Shown: positions 9,950 through 19,556 of the stretch, in pieces
Numbering within the stretch: position 1 is the stretch's first letter
How the letters are laid out: the number at the start of each line of letters is the position of its first letter
DNA from: Streptomyces sp. NBC_01233
GTDB lineage: Bacteria > Actinomycetota > Actinomycetes > Streptomycetales > Streptomycetaceae
DNA length: 64,000 bases
Reading direction: 5' to 3'
Assembly: GCF_035989305.1 (NCBI RefSeq)
Contig: NZ_CP108514.1
Span: forward strand, 2,604,501-2,668,500
Notes under the pieces: model-generated
Told to the model about the DNA's origin: nothing
The model's database searches: none
What the model saw: only the letters and a program-made list of their open reading frames with translations
Translations under genes and position numbers: made by a program

Positions 9950-10543
9950 CTAGAGGGCGCCCTTCGTGGAGGGCAGGATGCCGGCCGCGCGCGGGTCGAA
10001 CTCGGCGGCGTAGCGCAGGGCCCGGGCGAGGGCCTTGAACTGGCACTCCACGATGTGGTGGGCGTTGCGCCCGTACGGGACGTGGACGTGCAGGGCGATC
10101 TGGGCCTGCGCGACGAAGGACTCCAGGATGTGCCGGGTCATCGTGGTGTCGTACTCGCCGATCATCGGCGCCATGTTCTCGGGCTCGGTGTGCACGAGGT
10201 ACGGGCGGCCGGACAGGTCGACGGTCACCTGGGCGAGGGACTCGTCGAGCGGCACGGTGCAGTTGCCGAAGCGGTAGATGCCGACCTTGTCGCCGAGGGC
10301 CTGCTTGAAGGCGGCACCCAGCGCGAGGGCGGTGTCCTCGATGGTGTGGTGGCTGTCGATGTGCAGGTCGCCGTCCGTCTTGACCGTGAGGTCGAAGAGG
10401 CCGTGGCGGCCGAGCTGGTCGAGCATGTGGTCGTAGAAGCCCACGCCCGTCGAGACGTCGACCTTGCCGGTGCCGTCGAGGTTTATCTCGACGAGGACCG
10501 AGGTCTCCTTGGTGGTCCGTTCGACCCGTCCGATGCGGCTCAT
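9950..10543 (-). CDS. hisB: Imidazoleglycerol-phosphate dehydratase
   Basis: A 197-residue single-function dehydratase with no phosphatase domain, as usual in actinobacteria. The manganese-binding repeats are visible: [25 protein letters not shown] and [16 protein letters not shown]. The ATG overlaps the hisC stop (ATGA). Confidence 0.97.
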   Translation of the reverse strand: MSRIGRVERTTKETSVLVEINLDGTGKVDVSTGVGFYDHMLDQLGRHGLFDLTVKTDGDLHIDSHHTIEDTALALGAAFKQALGDKVGIYRFGNCTVPLDESLAQVTVDLSGRPYLVHTEPENMAPMIGEYDTTMTRHILESFVAQAQIALHVHVPYGRNAHHIVECQFKALARALRYAAEFDPRAAGILPSTKGAL

Positions 10544-11646
10544 GCGTGCTGCTCCTTCTTCAGTGCGCGAACCGCTTCCAGGAACGCGTCGTTCTCTGCC
10601 GGGGTGCCGGCGGTGACGCGCAGCCACCCCGGTACGCCGTTGTCACGGACCAGGACACCCCGGTCGAGGATCTTCTGCCATGCGGTGTGGGAGTCGTCGA
10701 ACTTCCCGAACTGGATGAAGTTCGCGTCGGACTCGGTGACCTCGTAGCCGACGGCCCGCAGTTCGACGACCAGCCGGTCCCGCTCGGCCTTGAGCTGCTC
10801 GACGTAGCCGAGCAGGGTGTCGGTGTGCTCCAGGGCGGCCAGCGCCGTGGCCTGGGTGACGGCCGACAGGTGGTACGGCAGGCGCACCAGCTGGACGGCG
10901 TCGACGACGGCGGGGTGCGCGGCCAGGTAGCCCAGGCGCAGGCCGGCCGCGCCGAAGGCCTTGGACATGGTCCGGGAGACCACCATGTTCGGGCGGCCCT
11001 CGATGAGGGGCAGCAGCGAGTCGCGGTGGCTGAACTCGACGTACGCCTCGTCCACGATGACCAGCGAGGGCTTGGCCGCCTGCGCGGCCTCGTAGAGGGC
11101 GAGGACGGTCTCCGCCTCGACCGCGGTACCCGTGGGGTTGTTGGGCGAGGTGATGAAGACGACGTCGGGGGCGTTCTCGGCGATCGCCCGCTCCGCCGCC
11201 GCCACGTCGATGGTGAAGTCCTCCCGGCGCGGGCCGGAGATCCAGCGGGTGCCGGTGCCGCGGGAGATCAGCGCGTGCATCGAGTACGAGGGCTCGAAAC
11301 CGAGGGCGGTGCGGCCGGGCCCGCCGAAGGTCTGCAGCAGCTGCTGGATGACCTCGTTGGAGCCGTTGGCGGCCCATACGTTCTCCCGCGCGACCGGGTG
11401 CTTGGCCGTACGGGTGAGATAGGCGGCCAGCTGGGTGCGCAGCTCGACCGCGTCCCGGTCGGGGTAGCGGTTGAGGGTGCGGGCGGCCTCGGCCACCCGC
11501 TCGGCGATCCGTGCGACGAGCTCCGCGGGGAGCTCGTACGGGTTCTCGTTGGTGTTCAGCTGGACGGGCACGTCGAGCTGGGGGGCGCCGTACGGGGTCT
11601 TGCCGCGCAGCTCGTCCCGGATGGGGAGGTCGTCGATGCCGGTCAC
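10540..11646 (-). CDS. hisC: Histidinol-phosphate aminotransferase
   Basis: A 368-residue PLP enzyme of fold type I that aminates imidazole acetol phosphate. The PLP lysine is in [41 protein letters not shown] and [11 protein letters not shown] are the other cofactor segments. The chosen GTG ([20 protein letters not shown]) overlaps the hisD stop (GTGA). An ATG six codons upstream (11664) is an alternative. Confidence 0.96.
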   Translation of the reverse strand: MTGIDDLPIRDELRGKTPYGAPQLDVPVQLNTNENPYELPAELVARIAERVAEAARTLNRYPDRDAVELRTQLAAYLTRTAKHPVARENVWAANGSNEVIQQLLQTFGGPGRTALGFEPSYSMHALISRGTGTRWISGPRREDFTIDVAAAERAIAENAPDVVFITSPNNPTGTAVEAETVLALYEAAQAAKPSLVIVDEAYVEFSHRDSLLPLIEGRPNMVVSRTMSKAFGAAGLRLGYLAAHPAVVDAVQLVRLPYHLSAVTQATALAALEHTDTLLGYVEQLKAERDRLVVELRAVGYEVTESDANFIQFGKFDDSHTAWQKILDRGVLVRDNGVPGWLRVTAGTPAENDAFLEAVRALKKEQHA

Positions 11647-12965
11647 GCCTGAGGAACCTTCCATCCGAAGCGGGCCTTGAGGGCGGCGCCGTGCGCGGGC
11701 AGGTCCTCGGCCTCCGCGAGGGTCACCACGTGGTGGGTGACCTCGGCGAGGGCGTCCCGCGTGTAGTCGACGATGTGGATCCCGCGCAGGAAGGACTGCA
11801 CGGACAGGCCCGAGGAGTGGCAGGCGCAGCCGCCGGTGGGCAGCACGTGGTTCGACCCGGCGCAGTAGTCGCCGAGCGAGACCGGGGCCCACGGGCCGAC
11901 GAAGATCGCGCCGGCGTTGCGGACGCGGGCGGCCCAGGCGGCGGCGTCGGCGGTCTGGATCTCCAGGTGCTCGGCGCCGTACGCGTCGACGACCTTGAGC
12001 CCGTCCTCCAGGCTGTCGACCAGCACGATCGCGGACTGCTCGCCGGCGAGCGCGGGCTTGATCCGGTCCTCGACGTGCTTGGTCGCGGCGACCTGGGGCT
12101 CCAGCTCCCGCTCGACCGCGTCCGCGAGCTCCGCGGAGTCGGTGACGAGGACGGCGGCGGCCAGCGGGTCGTGCTCGGCCTGGCTGATCAGGTCGGCGGC
12201 GACGTGCACCGGATCGGCCGTGGAGTCCGCGAGGACCGCGATCTCGGTCGGGCCGGCCTCGGTGTCGATGCCGATCTTCCCGGTGAAGTAGCGCTTGGCG
12301 GCGGCGACCCAGATGTTGCCGGGGCCGGTCACCATGTTGGAGGGCAGGCACTCTTCGGTCCCGTACGCGAACATCGCGACGGCCTGGGCCCCGCCGGCCG
12401 CGTACACCTCGTCGACGCCCAGCAGCGCGCACGCGGCGAGGATCGTCGGGTGCGGCAGGCCGCCGAACTCCTTCTGCGGCGGGGACGCGAGCGCGATCGA
12501 CTCGACGCCCGCCTCCTGGGCCGGTACGACGTTCATCACGACGGAGGAGGGGTACACCGAGCGGCCGCCCGGGGCGTACAGGCCCACGCGCTCCACCGGA
12601 ACCCACTTCTCGGTCACGGTTCCGCCGGGGACCACCTGGGTGGTGTGCTCGGTGCGGCGCTGGTTGCGGTGCACGATCCGGGCGCGCCGGATCGACTCCT
12701 CCAGGGCGGCGCGGACGGCCGGGTCCAGCTGCTCCAGGGCGGCCTTGATGGCCTCCGCGGGTACCCGGACCTGCGAAAGCTCGACTCCGTCGAACTTCTG
12801 CGCGTACTCGATCAGCGCCGCCGTGCCACGATGATGGACGTCCTCGCAGATGGGCCGCACCTTCTCCAGGGCAGCTTCTACGTCGAACTCGGCACGGGGC
12901 AGCAGATCGCGCAGGGCGCCACCCTCGGGGAGGGCGTCACCGCGCAGGTCGATACGAGAGATCAC
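11643..12965 (-). CDS. hisD: Histidinol dehydrogenase
   Basis: A 440-residue zinc/NAD enzyme for the last two oxidation steps of histidine synthesis and the first gene of the operon. Family segments are [43 protein letters not shown] and [17 protein letters not shown]. The GTG start is immediately preceded by GGGAG, too close for a Shine-Dalgarno. GAGAAT 6 bp upstream makes a leaderless start more likely. A perfect palindrome lies at 13006-13022 in the divergent gap. Confidence 0.96.
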   Translation of the reverse strand: MISRIDLRGDALPEGGALRDLLPRAEFDVEAALEKVRPICEDVHHRGTAALIEYAQKFDGVELSQVRVPAEAIKAALEQLDPAVRAALEESIRRARIVHRNQRRTEHTTQVVPGGTVTEKWVPVERVGLYAPGGRSVYPSSVVMNVVPAQEAGVESIALASPPQKEFGGLPHPTILAACALLGVDEVYAAGGAQAVAMFAYGTEECLPSNMVTGPGNIWVAAAKRYFTGKIGIDTEAGPTEIAVLADSTADPVHVAADLISQAEHDPLAAAVLVTDSAELADAVERELEPQVAATKHVEDRIKPALAGEQSAIVLVDSLEDGLKVVDAYGAEHLEIQTADAAAWAARVRNAGAIFVGPWAPVSLGDYCAGSNHVLPTGGCACHSSGLSVQSFLRGIHIVDYTRDALAEVTHHVVTLAEAEDLPAHGAALKARFGWKVPQA

Positions 12966-13005
12966 CTCCCAATTCTCTCAGACCGCCTCGCGCCACTGTT
13001 CGCCC

Positions 13006-13022
13006 GTATCACTGGCTGATAC
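13006..13022. promoter_or_regulatory. Perfect palindrome between hisD and the divergent gene
   Basis: GTATCA-CTGGC-TGATAC, 6-bp arms with a 5-bp spacer, lies about 41-57 bp upstream of the hisD start and 69-85 bp before the divergent start at 13091. This is a typical size and place for a dimeric regulator site. No other copy was noticed in the window. Confidence 0.45.
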
Positions 13023-13090
13023 ACGCCCCGGATGTCACAGGCGCCCGTTAGCGTTCCCCTACACGTACATGCCAGCGGAGGGGGGCCGCC

Positions 13091-14689
13091 GTGACCGAGG
13101 CACGCGCGGGCGAGGAACCGGCGGATCTCACCGCTTCCGAGCGCCGCATGTGGGAGGCGTTCCGCACCGGCAGCATCTGCGACCTCAGCGCCCGCACCGC
13201 CGAGCAGGACGATCCGCACGCCGACCACGTCTGGGGGCCCGGGCGCAGCGTCCGCGCCCGGGTGGTCGCCCTGCTGCTGCTCCACGGGCCGCCGCCGGTG
13301 CCGGGCCGGGTGGCCTCCCTCAAGCTGCGCGGCGTGCGGATCACCGGGCGGCTGGATCTGTCCGGTGGCACGGTGGCCCCGTACGTAGAGCTCCAGTCCT
13401 GCCGCTTCGACAGCGAGATCCAGCTGTCCGAGGCCCGCTTCGGCACCCTGCGCCTGATCAACTGCGCGATTCCGCGGCTGGAGGCGGCCCGCCTGCACAC
13501 CGAGGGCGATCTGCACCTGCCGCGCTGCCGGGTGGCCCGCGGGATCCGGTTGACCGACGCGCAGATCGGCACCGACCTGCTGGTCAGCCAGGCCGTGGTG
13601 CAGCGGGACAGCAAGGGCCGGGCCGTGGCCGCCGACGGGATGACGGTCGCGCAGGACTTCCAGGGCGAGCTGCTGGAGACGTACGGGGAGGTGAGCCTGC
13701 GCGGCGCCAAGGTCGGCGTGTCGATGAACCTGCGCGGGGCGCGCCTGCGCAACCCTTCCGGGCGGTACGCGCTGAACGCGCCGCAGCTGACCGTCGAGCG
13801 GACCCTGTACCTGACCTCGATCGCGCTGGGCTACGTACAGGGCGGGGACGGCTCCTCCACTCCCCCGTACGGGTTGGGGCCGACCCCGGCGCGCGGCCAG
13901 CGGGCGCAGCGCTTCGAGTGCCGGGGCGGGCTGCGGCTGGACGACGGCCGATTCGGGGACGCCATCGACTTCTACGGCGCGCGGTTCGAGCTCACGGACG
14001 AGCAGGAGATATCCCTGCGCAGGATCCAGTCCCCCGAGTTCCGCTTCGTCGGCGAGCGGCCGGAGCGCGGGCGTGTCGTGGTGTCCGGGGCCAAGGTGGT
14101 CAAGCTCGTCGACACCACCACGAGCTGGCCGGGCCCGGGCGGGGTGTCCATCGAGGGATTCGTCTACGAGAACCTCGCGCCGCGCGGCCACTTCCCCCTC
14201 GCCCGGCGCCTCGCCTGGGTGGCGGCGGCCACCCCCGAGTACTCGCCGGAACCGTACGAGCGGCTGGCCGCCGTCCTGCGCGCCAGCGGCGAGGACGCGG
14301 ACGCCCGCGAGGTGCTGCTGGCCAAGCAGCGCCGGCGCCGGGCCACATTGCCGCCGGGGCCGAAGGCGTGGGGGTACCTGCAGGACTGGACGGTGGTCTA
14401 CGGGTACCGCCCGGGCCGGGCCGCGCTGTGGATGGCGGTGCTGTGGGCGGCGGGCGCGCTGCTGTTCTCCCAGCTCGATCCGCCGGCCATCAAGGAGGAC
14501 GAGCATCCGCAGTGGAGCGCCGCCCTGTACGCGCTGGATCTGCTGCTCCCGGTGATCGACCTCGGCCAGCAGGGCCAGTGGAAGCTGGAGGGCGGCTGGC
14601 AGTGGGGGGCGGCAGGCCTCGTCATCATGGGCTGGATCCTGGCCACGACGGTGGCCGCGGGGGCGTCCCGGCTGCTGCGGCGGGGGTGA
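13091..14689 (+). CDS. Pentapeptide-like beta-helix protein with C-terminal membrane anchor
   Basis: A 532-residue protein. Residues of about 75-370 are built from short repeats such as VRITGRLDLSGG, VELQSCRFDSEIQLS, FGTLRLINCAIPRLE and ARLHTEGDLHL, the look of a right-handed beta-helix related to pentapeptide repeats. The C-terminus has two hydrophobic segments, about 440-457 and 508-525. The N-terminal 50 residues look globular (SERRMWEAFRTG). Homologues are sometimes labelled oxidoreductase, but no dinucleotide-binding or redox motif is visible. The GTG has GGAGGGGG just upstream. Function unknown; it could be a scaffold or a surface-sensing protein. Confidence 0.8.
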   Translation: MTEARAGEEPADLTASERRMWEAFRTGSICDLSARTAEQDDPHADHVWGPGRSVRARVVALLLLHGPPPVPGRVASLKLRGVRITGRLDLSGGTVAPYVELQSCRFDSEIQLSEARFGTLRLINCAIPRLEAARLHTEGDLHLPRCRVARGIRLTDAQIGTDLLVSQAVVQRDSKGRAVAADGMTVAQDFQGELLETYGEVSLRGAKVGVSMNLRGARLRNPSGRYALNAPQLTVERTLYLTSIALGYVQGGDGSSTPPYGLGPTPARGQRAQRFECRGGLRLDDGRFGDAIDFYGARFELTDEQEISLRRIQSPEFRFVGERPERGRVVVSGAKVVKLVDTTTSWPGPGGVSIEGFVYENLAPRGHFPLARRLAWVAAATPEYSPEPYERLAAVLRASGEDADAREVLLAKQRRRRATLPPGPKAWGYLQDWTVVYGYRPGRAALWMAVLWAAGALLFSQLDPPAIKEDEHPQWSAALYALDLLLPVIDLGQQGQWKLEGGWQWGAAGLVIMGWILATTVAAGASRLLRRG

Positions 14690-14723
14690 CGGGTCCTGTG
14701 CCCGGGCCACTACCCTGTGCCTC

Positions 14724-15461
14724 GTGACCACCGTTCGCCTGCCCCTCTTCCCGCTGAACTCGGTGCTGTTCCCGGGACTCGTCCTCCCGCTGAACATCTT
14801 CGAGGAGCGTTATCGCGCCATGATGCGCGAGCTGCTGAAGACGGGCGAGGAGGAACCGCGCCGGTTCGCCGTCGTCGCGATCCGCGACGGCCGGGAGGTG
14901 GCACCGACCGCGCCCGGTCTGCCGGACCAGACCGCCCTGCCCGAGCGTGGCCCCGCCGCGGGCTTCGGCTCCGACCCGATCCAGGCCTTCCACCGGGTGG
15001 GCTGCATCGCGGACGCGGCGACGATCCGGGAGCGGGAGGACGGCAGTTTCGAGGTCCTGGCGACCGGCACGACCCGGGTCCGCCTGCTCTCGGTCGACTC
15101 CTCGGGCCCCTTCCTGACGGCCGAGCTGGAAGAGCTCCCGGAGGACTCGGGCGACGGCGCGGGGGTCCTGGCCGAGGGGGTGCTGCGGGCGTTCCGCAAT
15201 TACCAGAAGCGGCTGGCCGGGGCTCGCGAGAGGTCCCTGACGGGCGCGGAACTCCCCGACGAGCCCTCGGTGGTCTCCTACCTGGTGGCCGCGGCGGCGG
15301 TGCTGGACATCCCCGCGAAGCAGCGGCTGCTGCAGGCCCCGGACACGGCGACCCGGCTGGCGGAGGAACTGAAGCTGCTGCGTACGGAGACGGCGGTGAT
15401 CCGCCACCTCCCGTCCCTGCCGGCCGTGGACCTGACCCGTTCCCCGACCAGCCCGAACTGA
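14724..15461 (+). CDS. Lon-protease substrate-binding domain protein
   Basis: A 245-residue protein consisting of the Lon N-terminal (LAN/PUA-like) domain without the ATPase or protease parts. It begins VRLPLFPLNSVLFPGLVLPL, with IFEERYRAMMRELL and FHRVGCIADAATI following, and ends in a helical part (LAEELKLLRTETAVIRHLPS). Probably a stand-alone substrate-binding or cereblon-like fold of unknown partner. It looks leaderless: TACCCT (14711-14716) is 7 bp before the GTG. ybaK follows after 11 bp, so the two probably form an operon. Confidence 0.88.
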   Translation: MTTVRLPLFPLNSVLFPGLVLPLNIFEERYRAMMRELLKTGEEEPRRFAVVAIRDGREVAPTAPGLPDQTALPERGPAAGFGSDPIQAFHRVGCIADAATIREREDGSFEVLATGTTRVRLLSVDSSGPFLTAELEELPEDSGDGAGVLAEGVLRAFRNYQKRLAGARERSLTGAELPDEPSVVSYLVAAAAVLDIPAKQRLLQAPDTATRLAEELKLLRTETAVIRHLPSLPAVDLTRSPTSPN

Positions 15462-15472
15462 CGGACGAGGCG

Positions 15473-15967
15473 ATGGCGAAGAAGACGAAGCAGGCGGCCG
15501 GCACCCCGGCGATCGTGGCCCTCACGGCGGCGGGCGTCCCGTTCACCACGCACGCGTACGAGCACGACCCGGCGCACCCCTCGTACGGCGAGGAGGCGGC
15601 ACAGGCGCTCGGCGTCTCGCCCTCGCAGGTCTTCAAGACCCTCGTCGCCGACGTGGACGGGGTCCTGACGGTGGCGGTGGTCCCGGTCTCGGGGTCGCTG
15701 GACCTGAAGGCGCTGGCGACGGCGGCCGGCGGCAAGCGGGCTGCGATGGCCGATCCCGCGCTGGCAGAGCGCACCACGGGCTACGTGCGCGGCGGCATCT
15801 CGCCGCTGGGGCAGCGCAAGCGTCTGCGCACGGTGATCGACGCGTCGGCTTCGGGGCACGCCACCATCTGCGTCTCGGCGGGCCGCCGGGGCCTGGAGGT
15901 CGAGCTCGCCCCGTCGGACCTGGCCTCCCTCACGTCGGCGGTCCTGGCCCCGATCGCCCGCCCCTAA
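15473..15967 (+). CDS. ybaK: YbaK-type aminoacyl-tRNA deacylase, probably Cys-tRNA(Pro)
   Basis: A 164-residue YbaK/EbsC protein that hydrolyses mischarged Cys-tRNA(Pro) in trans. Family features are ALGVSPSQVFKTLVADVDG with the conserved Lys, VAVVPVSGSLDLKALATAAG, and GYVRGGISPLGQRKRLRTVI. ATG with GAGG 6 bases upstream. Its stop overlaps the stop of the convergent membrane gene by 4 bp. Confidence 0.92.
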   Translation: MAKKTKQAAGTPAIVALTAAGVPFTTHAYEHDPAHPSYGEEAAQALGVSPSQVFKTLVADVDGVLTVAVVPVSGSLDLKALATAAGGKRAAMADPALAERTTGYVRGGISPLGQRKRLRTVIDASASGHATICVSAGRRGLEVELAPSDLASLTSAVLAPIARP

Positions 15968-16806
15968 GGCCGTTCGAAGGCCTGGAGCACACCACCGAGG
16001 GAGAAGCAGAGGGCTCCGGTCAGCGTCCCCCAGTTGGCGATGTCGGTGTTGACCGGGCTTCCGGTGGCGGGCCGGGTGAAGGCCGCCAGTGCCGAGAGCA
16101 TGAACAGCACCGACCCGAGCTGGTTCACCGCGACGATCCACCAGCCGAGGCTGCGCGAGCGCAGGCACGGCCAGGGCCGATGGCAGATCTCGGCGAACGC
16201 CAGGTGCCCCGAGACCAGGAACAGGGTGCATCCGATCACGTCGGGAGTCCAGATCAGCCGGTTGACCTGCTGGACGCTGAGCCCCTGCAGGAACGAGTCC
16301 AGCAGGTTGACGCCGAACACGAGCGTCCCGACGAACAGCACGAACGTGCTCAGCCAGTCCAGGCGCGTCGGCTCGTACCCCCACCACCTCCAGTCGGACG
16401 TGACCAGTCCGCCGCCCCCCGGGGAGTGGCGGGGCGCGTTCAGCACCTGCAGGAGCGAGGTGTAACCCCCGGTGTTGAAGAACAGGCCCCCCGCGAAGTA
16501 GATCGCGGCACTCTCCAGCGCGTCGCCCGCGCCGAACTGGGACACCGCGGCGCCGAGGGCGAACAGCGCTCCCCCGATGACGAACGCCCCCGAGGCGAGG
16601 GCGTTGAGCTTGCGAAGGCGGCGGAGGGCCCCGGCGTCGGCGGTGGTCGTCCGGTCGGCCGTCCCTCCCGGACCGCGGACCGAGAGGGCCCCGCGCCTGC
16701 GCGCGAGCCGCGACTCCCACACCACCGTTTCCCCTTCGGGCCGGTACCAGGTGAGCCGGGTGGTGAACGGTCCTGCGCCTTCGGCGCGCTGCTCAGGCTG
16801 TCCCAC
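15964..16806 (-). CDS. Six-helix membrane protein, unknown function
   Basis: A 280-residue protein with a charged N-terminal 65 residues, then about six hydrophobic segments: ASGAFVIGGALFALGAAVS, AAIYFAGGLFFNTGGY, LSTFVLFVGTLVFGVNLL, VIGCTLFLVSGHLAFAE, WIVAVNQLGSVLFMLSALAA and the C-terminal TGALCFSLGGVLQAF. The repeated glycine-rich helix pairs recall YrhK-like domains, but this is not certain. It sits alone between ybaK and a repeat cluster. No catalytic motif is seen. Confidence 0.75.
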   Translation of the reverse strand: MGQPEQRAEGAGPFTTRLTWYRPEGETVVWESRLARRRGALSVRGPGGTADRTTTADAGALRRLRKLNALASGAFVIGGALFALGAAVSQFGAGDALESAAIYFAGGLFFNTGGYTSLLQVLNAPRHSPGGGGLVTSDWRWWGYEPTRLDWLSTFVLFVGTLVFGVNLLDSFLQGLSVQQVNRLIWTPDVIGCTLFLVSGHLAFAEICHRPWPCLRSRSLGWWIVAVNQLGSVLFMLSALAAFTRPATGSPVNTDIANWGTLTGALCFSLGGVLQAFERP

Positions 16807-16887
16807 GGCCCGAGCGTAGCCCCAGGTACGACGCCCGCGGCCGAGCCGCGCCCCCGCAGCCCCGGTGGCGTGCGCGGCGCGATATGT

Positions 16888-16984
16888 CAGCCCCGCCGAC
16901 GCTTGATGCGCGGAGTCCGGGGCGGAGCCCCGGTAATCCAGCCCCGCCGGCGTTTGAGGCGCGGGGTCCGGGGCGGAGCCCCGA
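16888..16984. repeat. Dispersed intergenic repeat, two tandem copies
   Basis: Two head-to-tail copies of about 49 bp, each starting CAGCCCCGCCG and ending GGGGCGGAGCCCC, which itself can fold as a short hairpin. They lie just past the 3' end of a minus-strand gene. Same family as the clusters at 7131, 32817, 40190 and 47171. Confidence 0.8.
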
Positions 16985-16995
16985 GAGGCGGCGGG

Positions 16996-17631
16996 TCAGC
17001 TGCGCGGCGGCTCGGACTGCGGGGGCTGGTAGTAGCCGGACCAGCCGTAGACCGGGGCCGGGTCGGGGTCGCGGGGGGCCCACAGGGCCGTCAGGCCCAG
17101 GTGGACCAGGACCGCGGCCATCGGCCACGCCAGCAGCGCCCCGTGCGCCAGCAGCTGCAGCGGCGCGTCGAACGGCACTCCCTGCCCCGCCTTGGCCGCG
17201 GCGGCCGCCAGGTCCGAGGAGGGCCCCAGCCACAGCCCGAACCGCCACCCCACCAGCGCGGCGAAGCCGGATCCGGCCGCGAGTCCGATCACCAGCGGCA
17301 CGCCCCCGGCCCGGCGCCACAGGAACACGCCGACGGCGCTCAGCACGCCCAGCCCCACCGACAGCAGGAAGAAGGTTCCGTCGGACGCGATCCGCGCCTC
17401 GCTCTCGCTGTTGCGCAGGAACACGGCGTTCCCGTTGGCGACGTACTGCACGCGCGGCGCCAGCCATACCCACAGCAGGCCGAGGAGCAGGCCGGCCACC
17501 CCTACCGCGAGGGCGACGACGGCTCCGTCCCGGATGTCGTCCGGGGTGATGGCCGAGGCGTTTCCGCCGGGCTTCTCGGGCGGGAGCGACGGCGGGTCGA
17601 AAGGAGACGGCGGGGTCACGGCTTCGGTCAC
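16996..17631 (-). CDS. Membrane protein, DUF2567-like
   Basis: A 211-residue protein with four predicted membrane segments and a Pro-rich N-terminal tail. It has VQYVANGNAVFLRNSESEAR between helices one and two and ends in a soluble YGWSGYYQPPQSEPPRS tail. Architecture resembles the actinobacterial DUF2567 proteins; that label is tentative and function unknown. CACGAT ends 6 bp before the GTG (17638-17643), so it is probably leaderless. It follows the ABC permease after 47 bp. Confidence 0.7.
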   Translation of the reverse strand: MTEAVTPPSPFDPPSLPPEKPGGNASAITPDDIRDGAVVALAVGVAGLLLGLLWVWLAPRVQYVANGNAVFLRNSESEARIASDGTFFLLSVGLGVLSAVGVFLWRRAGGVPLVIGLAAGSGFAALVGWRFGLWLGPSSDLAAAAAKAGQGVPFDAPLQLLAHGALLAWPMAAVLVHLGLTALWAPRDPDPAPVYGWSGYYQPPQSEPPRS

Positions 17632-17678
17632 CCCCACATCGTGCCAGGTGTGTCCGGCGGCGGCGCCGCCGGACCGCT

Positions 17679-18494
17679 TCAGCGGACCGCGGCCCGCCGG
17701 TACGCCCAAGTGGCGGCGGCCAGCGAGAGCACGCCCACGGCTGCGCACACGCCGAGGTCGAAGGCGACGGCGGCCCAGTCGGGTTCGGGGGCGAAGGTCC
17801 GCGCGAACGCCTCCACCCCGTACGTCGACGGCAGCAGGTCCCGCGCCCACACGATCACGCCCGGCATCCGCTCGGGCGGAAGCACCCCCAGCAGCAGCGC
17901 CGCCGACATCCCGAGCTGCCCGGCGAGCGTGGCCAGCTCCTGCCTCGGCGCAAGCAGCCCCAGCGCCGCGCCGAGCCCGGCCAGCGCCGCCCCGGCCAGC
18001 GGCACCACGGCGGCCAGGATCCACAGCCCGCTCATCGGCAGGCCGAAGAGCACGCACCCGAAGACGGCGGTGACCAGCGTCCCGGGCAGCGTGAAGGAGG
18101 CGTACGCGGCGGCCGCGCCCAGCACCACCGACGCGGGCGGCACCGGCAGGGTGGCGTAGTGGTCGAGCCCGCCGCTCGCCCGCAGCTGCCCGAAGTACTG
18201 CGCGAGCAGGTTCAGCGCGACGAAGGCGACCACCAGCACGGAGGAACCCGCCACGACGGCCCGGGCCTCCGAGCCGCCGTCCACCACGCCCCGCATCAGG
18301 ATCATGATCCCGACGGACTGGAAGGTGGCCACGAAGAGCAGCGGGATCCGCGCCACCCGCGCCCGGGACAGCTGGGCCCGGTACACGGCGGCCAGCGCGG
18401 GCAGGAACCGTGCGCGCGGGGCCAGCGGCGCGGCGGCCGGCTCCTCGACCGGAGTCGGAGTCGGCAGGACGGCGCTTGCCGGACGGTCGCTCAC
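17679..18494 (-). CDS. ABC-2 type transporter permease
   Basis: A 271-residue membrane subunit with six predicted helices (IPLLFVATFQSVGIMILM, VVAGSSVLVVAFVALNLLA and others) and the ABC-2 exporter segment ASGGLDHYATLPVPPASVVLG. GTG start overlaps the ATPase stop (GTGA). With the ATPase it forms an exporter; the substrate cannot be told from sequence, with drugs or lipids common in this family. Confidence 0.92.
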   Translation of the reverse strand: MSDRPASAVLPTPTPVEEPAAAPLAPRARFLPALAAVYRAQLSRARVARIPLLFVATFQSVGIMILMRGVVDGGSEARAVVAGSSVLVVAFVALNLLAQYFGQLRASGGLDHYATLPVPPASVVLGAAAAYASFTLPGTLVTAVFGCVLFGLPMSGLWILAAVVPLAGAALAGLGAALGLLAPRQELATLAGQLGMSAALLLGVLPPERMPGVIVWARDLLPSTYGVEAFARTFAPEPDWAAVAFDLGVCAAVGVLSLAAATWAYRRAAVR

Positions 18495-19528
18495 GACTTC
18501 ACCAGGCCCTTCGTCTTTCCGCCGAGCGCGAGGTACACGTCCTCGAGGCTCGGGGTGGCCAGCGTGAAGTCGTCCAGGGCGGCGAAGGCCGGCCCACCGG
18601 TCACCGAGGCGACGGCCGCCCGGGCCTCGTCCGGGCCGAGCCGCAGGACCCAGCGCCGTCCGGACTCGACGGCGAGCTCGCGCAGCGCCGCGACCTCAGG
18701 GACGTCCAGCGGGGCGGTCTCCCGCCACACGAGCTCCAGCCGGACCTCGCCCGAGACCTTGGCCTTCAGTCCGGCCGGGGTGTCGCAGGCGATGACGCGG
18801 CCCTGGTCGATGACGGCGACCCGGTCGAGGACGGTCTCGGCCTCCATGACGTTGTGGGTGACGAGGAGGACCGTCGCGCCGTGCTGTGCGCGCCGCCGGT
18901 CCACGGCCGACCAGACGGCCCGCCGGGCCACCGGGTCCATGCCGGTGGTGGGCTCGTCGAGGACCAGTACGGGCCGCTCCCCCACCAGTGCGGAGGCGAA
19001 GCAGGCGAGGCGTCGCTGTCCGCCGGAAAGTTTCTTCAGGGGCCGCCCGGCGATCTCGGTCAGCCCGAGTTCCTCCAGTACGGCGTCGCGCGCGGCCCGG
19101 GCCGCCCGTGCGTCGAGCCCGCGCAGCCGGCCGGTGGTCTCGGCGGCCAGCGCCACCGTGAGCTCGTCGAGGGCGGTGGACTCCTGCCCGAGGTAGGCGA
19201 GCAGGCGCGAGGCCCGCTCGGGGTGGCGTACGAGGTCGTGGCCGAGGAGGGTCACGGTGCCCGCGTCGGGCCGCATCAGGCCGGTGAGCTGGCGGACCAG
19301 CGTGGACTTGCCGGCGCCGTTGGGGCCGAGCAGCCCGAAGATCTCGCCACGCCGCACGTCCAGGCAGACGCCGTCGTTGGCGCGGGTCTCGGGGAGTGCG
19401 GGAACCCCGCGCCGGCCGCGTACGGCGGGATACGTCTTGACCAGGTCACGCACCGCGCAGATCACGTCCGGAGCCGCTCCCGCGGCCGCCGCCGTGCTGT
19501 TTTCCGCCTGTGCTGTGCCCGTACTCAC
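18491..19528 (-). CDS. ABC transporter ATP-binding protein
   Basis: A 345-residue ATPase: Walker A GLLGPNGAGKSTLVRQLTG, Q-loop LAYLGQESTALDELTV, signature KLSGGQRRLACFASAL, Walker B PVLVLDEPTTGMDP and the H-loop VLLVTHNVMEAE. The C-terminal 80 residues resemble the extra domain of drug/ABC-2 exporters (DrrA-like). It looks leaderless: TAGGCT (19537-19542) lies 8 bp before the GTG. It heads an operon with the permease and perhaps the DUF2567-like gene. Confidence 0.94.
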   Translation of the reverse strand: MSTGTAQAENSTAAAAGAAPDVICAVRDLVKTYPAVRGRRGVPALPETRANDGVCLDVRRGEIFGLLGPNGAGKSTLVRQLTGLMRPDAGTVTLLGHDLVRHPERASRLLAYLGQESTALDELTVALAAETTGRLRGLDARAARAARDAVLEELGLTEIAGRPLKKLSGGQRRLACFASALVGERPVLVLDEPTTGMDPVARRAVWSAVDRRRAQHGATVLLVTHNVMEAETVLDRVAVIDQGRVIACDTPAGLKAKVSGEVRLELVWRETAPLDVPEVAALRELAVESGRRWVLRLGPDEARAAVASVTGGPAFAALDDFTLATPSLEDVYLALGGKTKGLVKS

Positions 19529-19556
19529 GAGGGAGCAGCCTACGGGGTTCCCGCCC

